Shown: in pieces, positions 21,035 through 30,456 of the stretch
How the letters are laid out: each line of letters starts with the position of its first letter
How positions within the stretch are numbered: position 1 is the first letter of the stretch
Assembly (NCBI RefSeq): GCF_030247195.1
Contig: NC_080671.1
Span: 35,438,343 to 35,502,342 of the forward strand
From: Topomyia yanbarensis
Lineage: Eukaryota; Arthropoda; Insecta; Diptera; Culicidae
Direction: 5' to 3'
Length of the DNA stretch: 64,000 nucleotides
Notes under the pieces: model-generated
Databases searched by the model: none
What the model saw: only the letters and a program-made list of their open reading frames with translations
Told to the model about the DNA's origin: nothing
Translations under genes and position numbers: made by a program

Positions 21035-21307
21035 CTGACTTAACACCGACCATTTAATGGTCGGTGTTAAGTCAGACCGGACTAAGTGACATTGTATTGA
21101 TTTCTAGGAAAAACGTGTTTGAAGTTTTAATCGCAACATCCTTTACGGTATAATTTTAAATTATTTTCTGCTATAATTCTTGCCAGTTGCAACTTATTTT
21201 AAATCTGGTAAAAGCGAGTGTAGCTGAAGAAATTTTTTATCCAGCGCTATGATTATATCATTTTATTGGGTTTTGCGACTTTGTCCGGCCTGACTTAACA
21301 CCGACCA
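21035..21307. repeat. Perfect 41-nt hairpin plus a third copy of its arm
   Basis: 21035-21075 is a perfect palindrome with 19-bp arms (CTGACTTAACACCGACCAT) and a TTA loop. The same arm, less its last base, returns at 21290-21307. This looks like the ends of a small element with one end duplicated in inverted orientation. The interval between is non-coding. Confidence 0.6.
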
Positions 21308-23227
21308 AATAATCGAAGCTCTTCTTTGACGGCTGAAAATGAACCTGATGCGACTCGTGGTAAATAGAAAAAATATTCATTCAATAATCCATGTTATTCA
21401 TTCAGTTGAATATCGTACAATAATATGCATTTCAATAATAATCTAGGTAAATGTTTTCAAATGCTGGTAAATCATATACAATAATAATTATCGCTTACAT
21501 TATGCCAGGGTCTACTTTGATGCGTTTGATTCGCTGCTGCTTGTTTGCTTCGTGTAATAATCGGAGACGAATGAAAATCTGAATGGATGAATAGGTAGTT
21601 TGTTCGTTTGACGTTTTCAGTTGCGTCACTGAATATTGACAATGAATGTGGCTGAATATGATCAATTTTCATTCAATGAATTTGAATATTTCTAACCCTA
21701 TTCCAAATCAAACAACTAAACGCAGTCCTAGTAGCAATTGAGGTTTTATGGTAGTTTTATGGCTACTGCGCTGCGTACAAGGCAATCGATTTACTACGCT
21801 ACGCCTACCCCATGTGGAAACTTCTCCAAAAGCATCATTCCGCTCATTTTGCTAGAACATTAGCTCCACCTTTTATACATAATACCAAACACTTATTTGT
21901 AAGTGGCCCATCTCTTATGCTTCGAAGGCAATCCAGGAGACGTTTCTGATTAGCTGATTATTGCTTGTTTATTTCTTCTGACGTTACGATGCGACGTCGG
22001 ACAAAACCGTCGGCTTCGATCCATTCCAACATCAAACGTATCGGATCAACGAAAGATGTTCGTCGGAGAGTTTTTTCTGTTCGCAGGAGTAGAGCAAAAC
22101 CCTAGGCAAAACCTACCACTGAATTGTCAAACAATTTTGCAACAACAGCCCTAACTAGGGATACAATAAATGTTAATCGTTATGTGCCAGAAAGGGTACC
22201 CGGGTACCTTTTTCAGATTTCAACCCATGAAATACCAGTATTGTTCTCCCAGCAGAAAATTGATATTTATTGACATCTTGCTAGTCTGCTAGTTAATAAA
22301 TTTATCTATTCTGAAAGTTAAGCGGTGGCAGATTGATTTGTTATTCCGTTTATATCAGCTCTTTTCTACCATGAAGTGAAGAATATTTTCGAATATTTTT
22401 CGTTATCGATAGCAACAGTGAAAATTTGAATTGCATCTGATTGCAAAATTTAGGATTGTTGAACTGTAGACCACCAATCAAGTCACAGCTAATGGGTGCT
22501 TTTACAAAATCATTTTTATCGTGATTTATAGTAATCGTATCTTTAATAATCCCGGTTGAGGATATTTTCTAACAGATCGTGCAAAAATTTATTTATTCCG
22601 ATAAGTACAGCGGCAATAATTAACGTCGAAAAACAACTCACCAACTTCAGCTGCCAAATTTTTGGAAACAGTAAAAGTTTTTGTTGTGAAGGAAATATTT
22701 ACACAACGAAAAACTGGATCTTTAAAAGACCCGACCGAATCCGGTTCGTGATTGGTTATTGCTAATTTTATGCACCGATCCGCAAATTTTAAACAGAAAG
22801 ATTGATTGTAAAAATTAATTTGTACCTCTCTGTGCTAGTAACGAGGGCTAATTGAAACACTCAGAGTACATTTTCTTTGGAAATTAGCCCTTATCAGCGC
22901 TATCAAACCAGCAACCAAAAATTCAATTTGAAGATCTTTTCCTTCACCAACTATTATTTTTGTATTCAGCGGGCCGAAATTAGTATACACACACATACAC
23001 GGAAAGAACCGATTTAAAACCATATGACTGAAGCTCATTCCTGATTTATTCCCGCTAATTATATGCACCGAACCGGAAATCTCAAACAGTTTTTGTTCGA
23101 AGCTTCTCCTCTTTGACGATGGAAGTAAACTGATTTTATTCGATGGCCAGCCCAGTTGGTTTCGAACATAAACTGAACTGAGTACACAACTGGGGGCCGG
23201 GCTGGCTGGACCACACATACCCTCGCT
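21308..23227. other. Intergenic with a tRNA-like SINE fragment, no gene
   Basis: About 21765-21815, read on the minus strand, has GTAGCGTAGTAAATCG and CCTTGTACGCAGC. This resembles the SINE copies near 25890 and 28110 but lacks the B box. The rest is AT-rich with no protein signal. The minus-strand frame 22835-23548 is the shadow of the H2A pseudogene. Confidence 0.45.
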
Positions 23228-23584
23228 ACTTCTGGATACGGTAATGGAGGGAAAGTGTAGGGAAACCAAAATCCTGTTCGTTTCGTGCCGATCTCCAGTT
23301 TCATTTCGACCGAATTCACCGTCTGTTGAAAAAAGGGCTACTACGTCGGAGAATCCATCTAGTTTGCGGTCGTAATGGAATATCTCGCCGTCGAAATATT
23401 GGAGCTGGCAGGAAACGCAGCCCGTGGAAACAAAAAGACCAGGATTATCGCCCGTCAGCTTCAGCTGGCCATTCGAAATGATGAAGAGCTGAACAAATTG
23501 CTCTCTGGTGTTACCATTGTCCAGGATGGTGTGTTGCCCAACATCCATACCATTCTACTGTCCAGGCGGATAAATTTTAATTAA
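23228..23584 (+). pseudogene. H2A: Histone H2A pseudogene, near full length
   Basis: The region aligns end to end with canonical H2A. An SGRGKGGKVK-like start lies at 23231, followed by RIHRLLKKG, then [40 protein letters not shown] and LLSGVTI. The initiator ATG is gone (ACT). There is an in-frame TAG in the N-terminal tail and another (ESI-TAG-FAVV) in the first helix. The frame shifts at least twice, before GKPKS and after KKG. The docking and acidic-patch half is well kept, but the C-terminal tail ends early in RRINFN. Canonical histone genes have no introns, so this could be a decayed gene copy or a retrocopy. Confidence 0.85.
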
Positions 23585-23989
23585 ATAATTAAATAATAAT
23601 TAAATTTTTCTTTGTTGGCAGGTCAAACTATGCCGAGAAAATCTGGGTGATGTCCAGGATATTACCAGAGTGTTGACGTAGAACAATTATTTGGGTACAA
23701 GTTTCCTGCATAACGTTAAAAAATCCTGAATAAAACATGCCACTTTTACTGGTCATTCGCCAAATTTAATTTTAGAATTGCTGAACTAGTCAACATTCCT
23801 TAACTTTTATCGGTAGAAATAGCATAGCATAGCATATACTAGGGATTCGCAACCTGGGGTCCGCAGACCCACAGGGGGCCGTGAAGTCGTTGCTGGGGGT
23901 CCGCGAAGAAGAATATTTCTTTCTGAATGCATATTTAAATTTCAAGAATGTTGTTTCCTAACAAACTGAAAAAATATATTGATAGCATG

Positions 23990-24733
23990 CAGGGTGTGCC
24001 ATCTGGATGTATGCTATTTCAACATTGAACAACTCCGCCATTTTCCAGCCGATTTTGACAGATAAACACAATTCTGAAACGTTTAGTGCCATTTTAGCTA
24101 TAAGTCAATTTACACCAAAAGAACGCGCTGAAATCGTAGCTTGAAAACGATAGTTCAATTGTAAAACCTATGCGTACTTACCGGAAAAAAATATAGCAGG
24201 CATTCGACGCCTACAAACAAGGTAATCCGTAATTTGGAGAAGAATTTCTTTGAGTACGGGTCTGTAGCAACTCCCCAGATTCCTATTTTCAACAAGACGG
24301 AGCACCTTACCACACCGCAGCCGCTACAATCAAGTTCTTGCAAAACAAATTCCCAGGACGCGTTGTCTCAAAAAATGGTGATTTTGAATGGCCTCCTCGT
24401 TCTCCGGATTTAACGATACCAGACTTTTTCTGTGGGGTTACTTGAAAAGTAAAGTTTATTCTAGCAAACCTAAGAACCTTGACGAATTCAAAGCTAATAT
24501 ATTGGTGCGATTGAGCCCGTAATGCTGTCCAATGTCATGCAAAATGCCCGCAAAAGAGCTGCTTTTTGTGTATCAAATGGGGGTGGTCATTTAATCGATG
24601 TTGTATTCTAAACCTGGTTTATAATAAATGGCATAAAACATCCTAAAAAACATGTTTATTTGTGAAAATCGGCTGAAAAATGACGAACTTGCTCAATGTT
24701 GAAAAAGGATACATCTAGCTGGCGCAACCCAGG
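23990..24733 (+). mobile_element. Tc1/mariner-type element nested in the hAT element
   Basis: Inverted ends flank a decayed transposase. The left end is GGGTGTGCCATCTGGATGTA, then TTTCAACATTGAAC; the right end carries CAATGTTGAAAAAGG and ATACATCTAGCTGGCGC in inverse orientation. The TIR is about 35 bp and imperfect. The element is short because the first part of the transposase is deleted. Confidence 0.65.
24287..24612 (+). pseudogene. Mariner-type transposase C-terminal fragment
   Basis: The frame from 24287 reads FQQDGAPYHTAA, then KFLQNKFPGRVVS, WPPRSPDLTIPDFF. After a one-base deletion it continues LWGYLKSKVYSSKP, VMQNARKRAAFC and GGGHLIDVVF. These are the second catalytic Asp (QDGAP-H), the WPPRSPDL region and the GGHL-D tail of the Tc1/mariner superfamily. 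The N-terminal DNA-binding half and first Asp are missing, and at least two frame breaks occur. Not functional. Confidence 0.85.
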
Positions 24734-24787
24734 GTGATTTCCAAGGGGTCCGTGGTACGAAAAAGGTTGAGAACCGCTAGCATATAC

Positions 24788-25885
24788 GATGGCACAAATC
24801 GTGGGTGGCTGTATAATGATCGGTATATATTTATCAAGATATCAACCATACCGCATCGCAAAAAAAACATTTGGAATTAACGCTTAGTCTTTATAGTGGA
24901 ACAAGCATCACAGTGTACACGCCCTTACACTCGCCGAGAAAGGGAAGGAATGTTAGTTCAACATCTACAGCGAAAGTGCAGGGAAACTATACTACTTTCA
25001 TAGATGTTTCAGGAATAGGAGTTAGCGTTAGTAGAGCATGTTAACTCTGAGCTCATTCAGCAACATTTCATAGCAATGGTGTAGCCAGAAATTTGGTTGG
25101 GGGGGGGGGGGGGGTAACCAAAATCGTTGATTTTTCGAAAATTCCTAAATTTAAATTTTTTAAATTTTAATTTTTTACATTTTCGACGACATTTAATTTT
25201 AAGTAAGGTTGATAAATTATTGAAAGTTCAGAAACAAAATTAGTCTAACAGATGCCTTTTATAGTTTCTTTTATAATATGGCACTTAAGTCAAGGTATGA
25301 TAATACAAAGTGTACTTTTAAAAGGAAAAAAAATGTTCGAAATCTTTTCTAACGGTCAAGATCACATAATTTCGAAAGCATCAACTTTGAAGTTTTAACA
25401 AACTCGACGAAGCTTTCCAACATAAAATCTTCTAGAAGTATCTATGAAGAAGCAACTCTTCAAAAATAGTAAGAGACATGATGTCTTCAGCAGAGTTGTT
25501 GATAATGTCATTTAAAACAACTTTGTTGAAAATATAAAAGCTATACAAATATATTTCTTAAAGCCAGTTCTATTCACTAAATGTTTTATTGCAAGCTTCA
25601 GAGACTACCTTGAATAAAATGTGAATTATATTGTTTATGCACAGCAAATGAGATTTATCAATTACAGTAATATCAGAAAAACTTGTTTTAAAGGTTTTCT
25701 TTCGCATTTAGTCTAATATATTTCGATATTCTGAATACAAGGAGTACTCATGTCTTCAACAAAATTAGTTATGGAATGTCTTCAACAAAATTGTTTTTTT
25801 TTCATTTCGATTATATAGGCTTGTTGAACCTTAGGGTCTTTCGGATCTTTTTTTAAGTTAGAAAAATTTCAAACCTGATTTACAT
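24788..25885. other. Intergenic with a poly-G run, no gene
   Basis: AT-rich DNA. A GTAGCCAGAAATTTGGTT motif at 25081 is followed by a run of about 16 G. The same kind of motif occurs near 9793, so this may be the end of a dispersed element. No coding signal. Confidence 0.4.
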
Positions 25886-25960
25886 GTGTTGAGAATCGAA
25901 CCCAAAAGAGCTACAAGGCAATGGACCGACCAACTACACTATACCCGCTTCATTCAATAA
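25880..25960 (-). repeat. tRNA-derived SINE head
   Basis: Read on the minus strand, it carries an RNA polymerase III A box (TAGTGTAGTTGG) and, ~35 bases on, a B box (GGTTCGATTC). This is the internal promoter layout of a tRNA. It continues into a non-tRNA tail, as in SINEs. A related copy lies at 28095-28190. Confidence 0.6.
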
Positions 25961-26196
25961 AGTTGTTTGAAATAGAAAACTTTGCTGAAGACACTACATC
26001 TCGCACCAAAAAAATAAATCTATGTATATGAAAGTCAAAGTTTGTATGTATATGATTTATAGACTCCCAAACGGCTTAACCGATTTCCGCATAAATTTAT
26101 ACACAGTAGATATTTGTTATGGGGCGTGTTTGTGTGATATTGATTGGGGATTATCTGCTTGCCAGATGGCGCTTTGGAATAAATTGTGGTATTAGC

Positions 26197-26458
26197 ACAG
26201 ATAACAGACGTTTAGGCTCGTGTGTAAATACCCGCTACTGAAATTCCGAATAAATCAGACGTCTGAAACATGTTTGGCAAACGTTTGCAGATGGCGCAGT
26301 GATCACTACAATGCAGTTAGAGTGCAGCTGTCAAACACGTGTAGAAAACAGTTGCGCAGATGGCAATAGTGAAACACGAATTTTCAACGTATATCAATTT
26401 GAAAGTTTACACAGGTTTTTGAAGAAATTTTGTTCTAGCCTAAACGTCTGTTATCTGT
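26197..26458. mobile_element. MITE with 22-bp TIR and 9-bp flanking repeat
   Basis: Ends are ACAGATAACAGACGTTTAGG and its inverse. GGTATTAGC flanks both sides (26188-26196 and 26459-26467). There is no coding frame. A 9-bp duplication is compatible with Mutator-like or Merlin-type elements. Confidence 0.75.
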
Positions 26459-26595
26459 GGTATTAGCTAGTTATTTATAATTACTTCTAGGAGGTAAACA
26501 CCGCGGTTATGTCCCGGACATTACCACTATAGTTCTTTACTCTGTAATAGGCCGACCTACAAAACTGAAATGCTCGTTACCATGGCTGGTTTTGA

Positions 26596-26793
26596 CTAGA
26601 AAAACTCTAGAAAGAGAACTGCGGAGACTCCATTTTGGATCGATTGGATTCGCATTTAGCTGTCAAAAGACGAGTCCAATCGAACATTGCCTATCCTTAT
26701 AACATTGGACGTGTTGCCATACAATGCCGGGGCATACGTTGCCAAAAATGCTGGTTTTTCTCTCCGCTGTTCTCCTTATAGAGTTTTTCTAGT
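26596..26793. mobile_element. Short MITE with ~37-bp inverted ends
   Basis: The left ACTAGAAAAACTCTAGAAAG and GAGAACTGCGGAGA are matched in inverse by TCTCCGCTGTTCTCC and TTATAGAGTTTTTCTAGT on the right. No clear target duplication is seen. Confidence 0.6.
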
Positions 26794-27229
26794 TTTGACC
26801 GATTTGGACACTTTTGGATTGTTATATGGTCCCGTGACGATAAATAAGAGACTTCCCAAGTAACAATTGAAGTTTTATAGCATGCTACAAGTGCAATCTA
26901 AGTTTTATGAGTGGCTATAAAACTACCAGGGTTGAGACAATTTCTAGAATTTTAATCATAGTAGTGGAAAACCCCTCCCCGGAAATCCGAATTACATAGA
27001 ATTATAAGTATTTAGTCGGTTCATTTTCAGCTAACTGGTCTCCAGCCACCCAAAAACTGATTTTCAGCGAAAACCGGTTTCATTCTGTGAAGAAATTTGC
27101 CGACAGAGATTTCAAAATGGCAGACATAATTATACCTCTGGTGTGGCAGCGCTACCATTTTAAAGCATATTCGTTCAAATGTTTACACAAGTTTTATTAA
27201 TATATTTCTCGACAAACATACGATTACGG

Positions 27230-27420
27230 CTTAAAAGCCAACTGTCAAAATTCTCTTTGAAAGGAAATTCCAGACAAAACGTTGCTGGATAAACACAGTT
27301 TTTAGCAGTTAATGAAAGAGAAAACTTTTCTCTTTTGTTTACTATTAACATCTGTGATTGGCGAGTAGAGGTTTGTCCGGAATTTCCTTTCAAAGAAAAT
27401 TTTGACAGTTGGCTTTTAAG
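27230..27420. mobile_element. Short MITE with ~50-bp inverted ends
   Basis: 27230-27280 and 27371-27420 are near-identical inverted copies (CTTAAAAGCCAACTGTCAAA, then CTTTGAAAGGAAATTCC). The loop is ~90 bp. Related sequence (ACTGTCAAAATGAACTTTGA) occurs near 61322. Confidence 0.7.
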
Positions 27421-27454
27421 TTTATGTTTATCGAGATTTCTTCGATTCGATCAT

Positions 27455-28010
27455 AGTAGACGGCGCCGGTGGTTGGGTGGTAAGCCTGACCGCCACTCAT
27501 TCCAGTTGTCCTGGGTTCAATTCCAGCCGAGCTCGCTGAGATTTTTCTGAGGTGAAAAAATCTGTGGTCACATCTTCCTTCGGAAGGGAAGTAAAGCCGT
27601 TAGTCCCCGGTCCATGAGTTGATAAATCGATATCTCGTCCAGATAGTGGAGTCACCTCTCTGGCGTCGGTAAAGAAGAAGTAGAATCCAACTTCTATACT
27701 TACTAACAAATATCCTCCTCCCGTGATACTTGTGAAGTGCGCATTAGTATATACGGCCTCTAGCAAAACCAAGTATCGAACTAACAATTCCTTACCTTTC
27801 CTTCCGCGATCTACGTTCGAGTCTGGCCGGCGCCGGTATTGATCAATAAACACTTTAAGACCCAGGAGTTGATGTTTCGCTACTCCCAAGCATAATTATC
27901 TACTGATTCCCTGTGCATCTTCAGCTAGTCCAGGGGCCCTATTCTCACAGTCACGTCAGACGTGACTGTGAGAATATGGCCCCAGATCGATAACGGAGTA
28001 GCAGTCAGTC
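27455..28010 (+). mobile_element. tRNA-derived SINE with 10-bp flanking repeat
   Basis: It starts GGCGCCGGTGGTTGGGTGG, with an A-box-like TGGTTGGGTGG, and has a B box (GGGTTCAATTCC) about 50 bases on. ATTCGATCAT flanks at 27445-27454 and 28011-28020, consistent with target-primed insertion. A 49-bp hairpin MITE sits near its 3' end (27934-27982). The body around 27560-27860 is non-coding. Confidence 0.65.
27934..27982. mobile_element. Miniature hairpin MITE, 3-bp CAG duplication
   Basis: The 49-bp element is little more than its own TIRs: GGGCCCTATTCTCACAGTCA and its inverse, with one mismatch and a short loop. CAG flanks it at 27931-27933 and 27983-27985. The fuller copy of the family is at 55805-55887. 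Confidence 0.75.
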
Positions 28011-28094
28011 ATTCGATCATGGATGTCTGTTCGGGTTAGAAAAGTTTCTAATCAAATGATTATTCTCCTCCATTTGGGGGGGGGGGGGGGTGAA

Positions 28095-28190
28095 TCTTCT
28101 AACCATATGTGCGCCGTGTTGGGAATCGAATCCAAGTTAGCTGCATACAAGGTAATCGATATACCAACTACGCTATGCTCGTCTCTGCTT
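28095..28190 (-). repeat. Second tRNA-derived SINE copy, next to a poly-G run
   Basis: On the minus strand it has A box TAGCGTAGTTGG and B box GGATTCGATTCCCAAC, followed by CACATATGGTTAGAAG. The + strand shows a run of 14 G at 28077-28090, just beyond the tail. It resembles the copy at 25880-25960. Confidence 0.6.
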
Positions 28191-28199
28191 TCATTGGTT

Positions 28200-29869
28200 G
28201 TTTCATTCAACAAGCGAATTCTATAGATTGAAGTTATAATTTACTGATTTCCTACGTTTTTTCAGAAAATCAACAAAAAAACATAAAAAGTTGATGTACA
28301 GGGTATTTTGGATACTGAGAGGGAGAGTGGGGTAATTTCGGACGTTATGTCTATATAAAATAAAGAGAATAAATTCCTTTCCCAATTTATTGAACACGGA
28401 GGTGGCTGAAGTTATCTATGCAGGTGATGGCGGTAGGCACTGTGATGGAGAAGAAGGCACAGACTAACAGACATAACACTATGAGGGAATTCCCTCAAAA
28501 AACATCGATCCGAGAATTTTCCCAGAACACTAGCTCCACCTTTTATTCACAATCTCAAACACTCATTTACTGGTGGGTTATCCCTCAGGTTTGCGAACAA
28601 TTTTTCACTAGTGGTCTATCCCCCATATGCTAGTTCATGTGTCAGTGGCGCCATAATTTCAAATGTGGCCACAGTCCCAACTACAAATATATTTAAAATG
28701 ACCGTTAAAGCGGGCGAAGCTTTGTTTTTGAGTGTTATGTCTGTTAGTCTGTGAAGAAGGTACACTATTGTCGAGGTTGCGGATACCCAGCGGTGGGGGA
28801 TCCTGGCCATATGATAATTACTAACAAGGCAGAATACGTTTCGATATGCTAATCAGTGTTACGAAATTTCAAAATCAGTTACCTATTTCTGCTTGCATTT
28901 ACCGAAACCGACATTCAGATTAAACGCCTCTCTCATTCATTCACTTTCCAGCTGACTGAAATTTCAGGCAGAATCGAATGCTTGAGTGCAGAGGAAATAT
29001 AAATTCATTCACCAACTAAAGCATTAATTTGTTATTATGTCGACAGTTTGAAGGCAGAAGTTAGCATCTTCTACATTTTCGAGCATAAGTCAACGGCGTA
29101 AGCTATATTTGGTGCACTTTTGATCAATAATCCCTCTCAGAGCTAGCATAGAAATAAAATTCACTTTGCTTCTGAAACCGAACATGTCCGTACCTGAAAG
29201 CGCTGCGTCGGGAGAACGAATGACGATGGAAACGAACCAAAAATTTCATTCATCGCTGCGGGTATGAATTGAATTTTGTTTCCGTTCAAGTTCATGCAGC
29301 GATGTCAATTTTTTTAAGCTCTGATGCTAATATAAAATATAGACCTGGAAACGGTATACGGTCGATGACAGTCGTTGATACCAGGTTACGAGAAAAGTTG
29401 TAGTTATAACGTTTAATAGCGAGCTAAATACAAGTACCCAAGGAACCAACACGGAAAACTCACTGGAAAAGTTGGAATGGTAAGGGCTGAGACGAGACTT
29501 GCAAATAGCAAAAAATCGAACGTCAAATGCAGCCACCAATCCACTATGTGAGGCAAAAAGAGAGGCGACGTGAGACGAACGATAGAATGAACAGAAGAAA
29601 AGAAAAAGTAAACATCTATCGACAAGTCCCGTCCCAGGGTAAGGGTGAATCGCAAGCTCTATCGGTAAGAAAGTATGCTCAATAGACCTTTCCAACCAGG
29701 TCAGGCATATTGTTCATAAACTAATTGCAGGCGATCGTGCTACGATCAGATGTTTAGACTGTAACGAACTCTTAATAAAACTCACCAATACAATGTGTGG
29801 ATTCTTCTTGTGCATGTGGATTTCAAAGCAACGTACGATTAAGTGAAACAAAACAACTACAGTATATGA
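28200..29869. other. Intergenic, no gene recognised
   Basis: No convincing frame. The overlapping minus-strand frames at 29327-29695 and 29413-29655 translate to hydrophobic low-complexity sequence over a purine-rich plus strand, with no recognisable domain. Confidence 0.4.
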
Positions 29870-30249
29870 GCAACCGAAAATAAAAGTCACAAGGATAGAA
29901 CATGCTTCACAAAACCCGTTTCAAGCATGTTAGAATATAAAAAGCGGGAATCGCTTATAAAGTTCTCATCCGTAAAACTCGGCAAGGATGAACCACCAGT
30001 ATAAAAATCGCTTAAAAATCGTATATCTTGATGTTCAAGATTAAAAGTCGGCTAACAAAAACTACTTTGTAAGAATCGGATGTATTTTTTCCGGTTTTTT
30101 TACTGAAGGGTATTTTACCCGACTCTTAAAAAGGAATGTCCCAGTCCGATTTTTACACTTGAAGTTTATATCCGGTTTTTACATTCTAATATATTTGAAA
30201 CGGGTTTAACGAAGCATGTTCTGTCCTTGCGACTTTTATTTTCGGTCGC
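29870..30249. mobile_element. MITE with ~70-bp inverted ends
   Basis: The left arm (29870-29938: CAACCGAAAATAAAAGTC, GAACATGCTTC, AACCCGTTTCAA) is the inverse of the right arm (30181-30249). Flanks share ATATGA on both sides, an imperfect duplication. Non-coding. It lies ~200 bases beyond the 3' end of the ionotropic receptor gene. Confidence 0.65.
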
Positions 30250-30456
30250 CCATATGATGCATTCGATTTTTGTGAAGCTGAATTGATAAAAATTAAGTAT
30301 TGCACCAAACGTCAAGACATACGGCTCCTCTAATTGAAGTTGATTGATGCACTCTCTAAATCATTGCTTAACTATCAAAGTAGCATTGCATCAAGCTGTA
30401 TAGAACAATTATTCATGTGAAGCGCAACAAACATAATTCTCTTGTTACGCAAACGA

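Larger units (their letters stand above)
23840..24779. mobile_element. hAT-like element with exact 8-bp duplication
   Basis: The left end is TAGGGATTCGCAACCTGGGG and the right end AAAAAGGTTGAGAACCGCTA. These are inverted, hAT-type ends (compare the common CAGGGNTTCTCAACC). GCATATAC flanks both sides at 23832-23839 and 24780-24787. Its own transposase is absent; the interior is largely a mariner-type insertion (23990-24733). Confidence 0.85.

Noticed and set aside
22835..23548. 237-codon minus-strand open frame
   Set aside because: Its right half is the antisense of the H2A pseudogene and the translation shows no domain or signal; a chance frame.
29327..29695. 122-codon minus-strand frame with a possible membrane-like profile
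   Set aside because: Two overlapping frames on the same strand are both hydrophobic, as expected from purine-rich antisense; no family resemblance.
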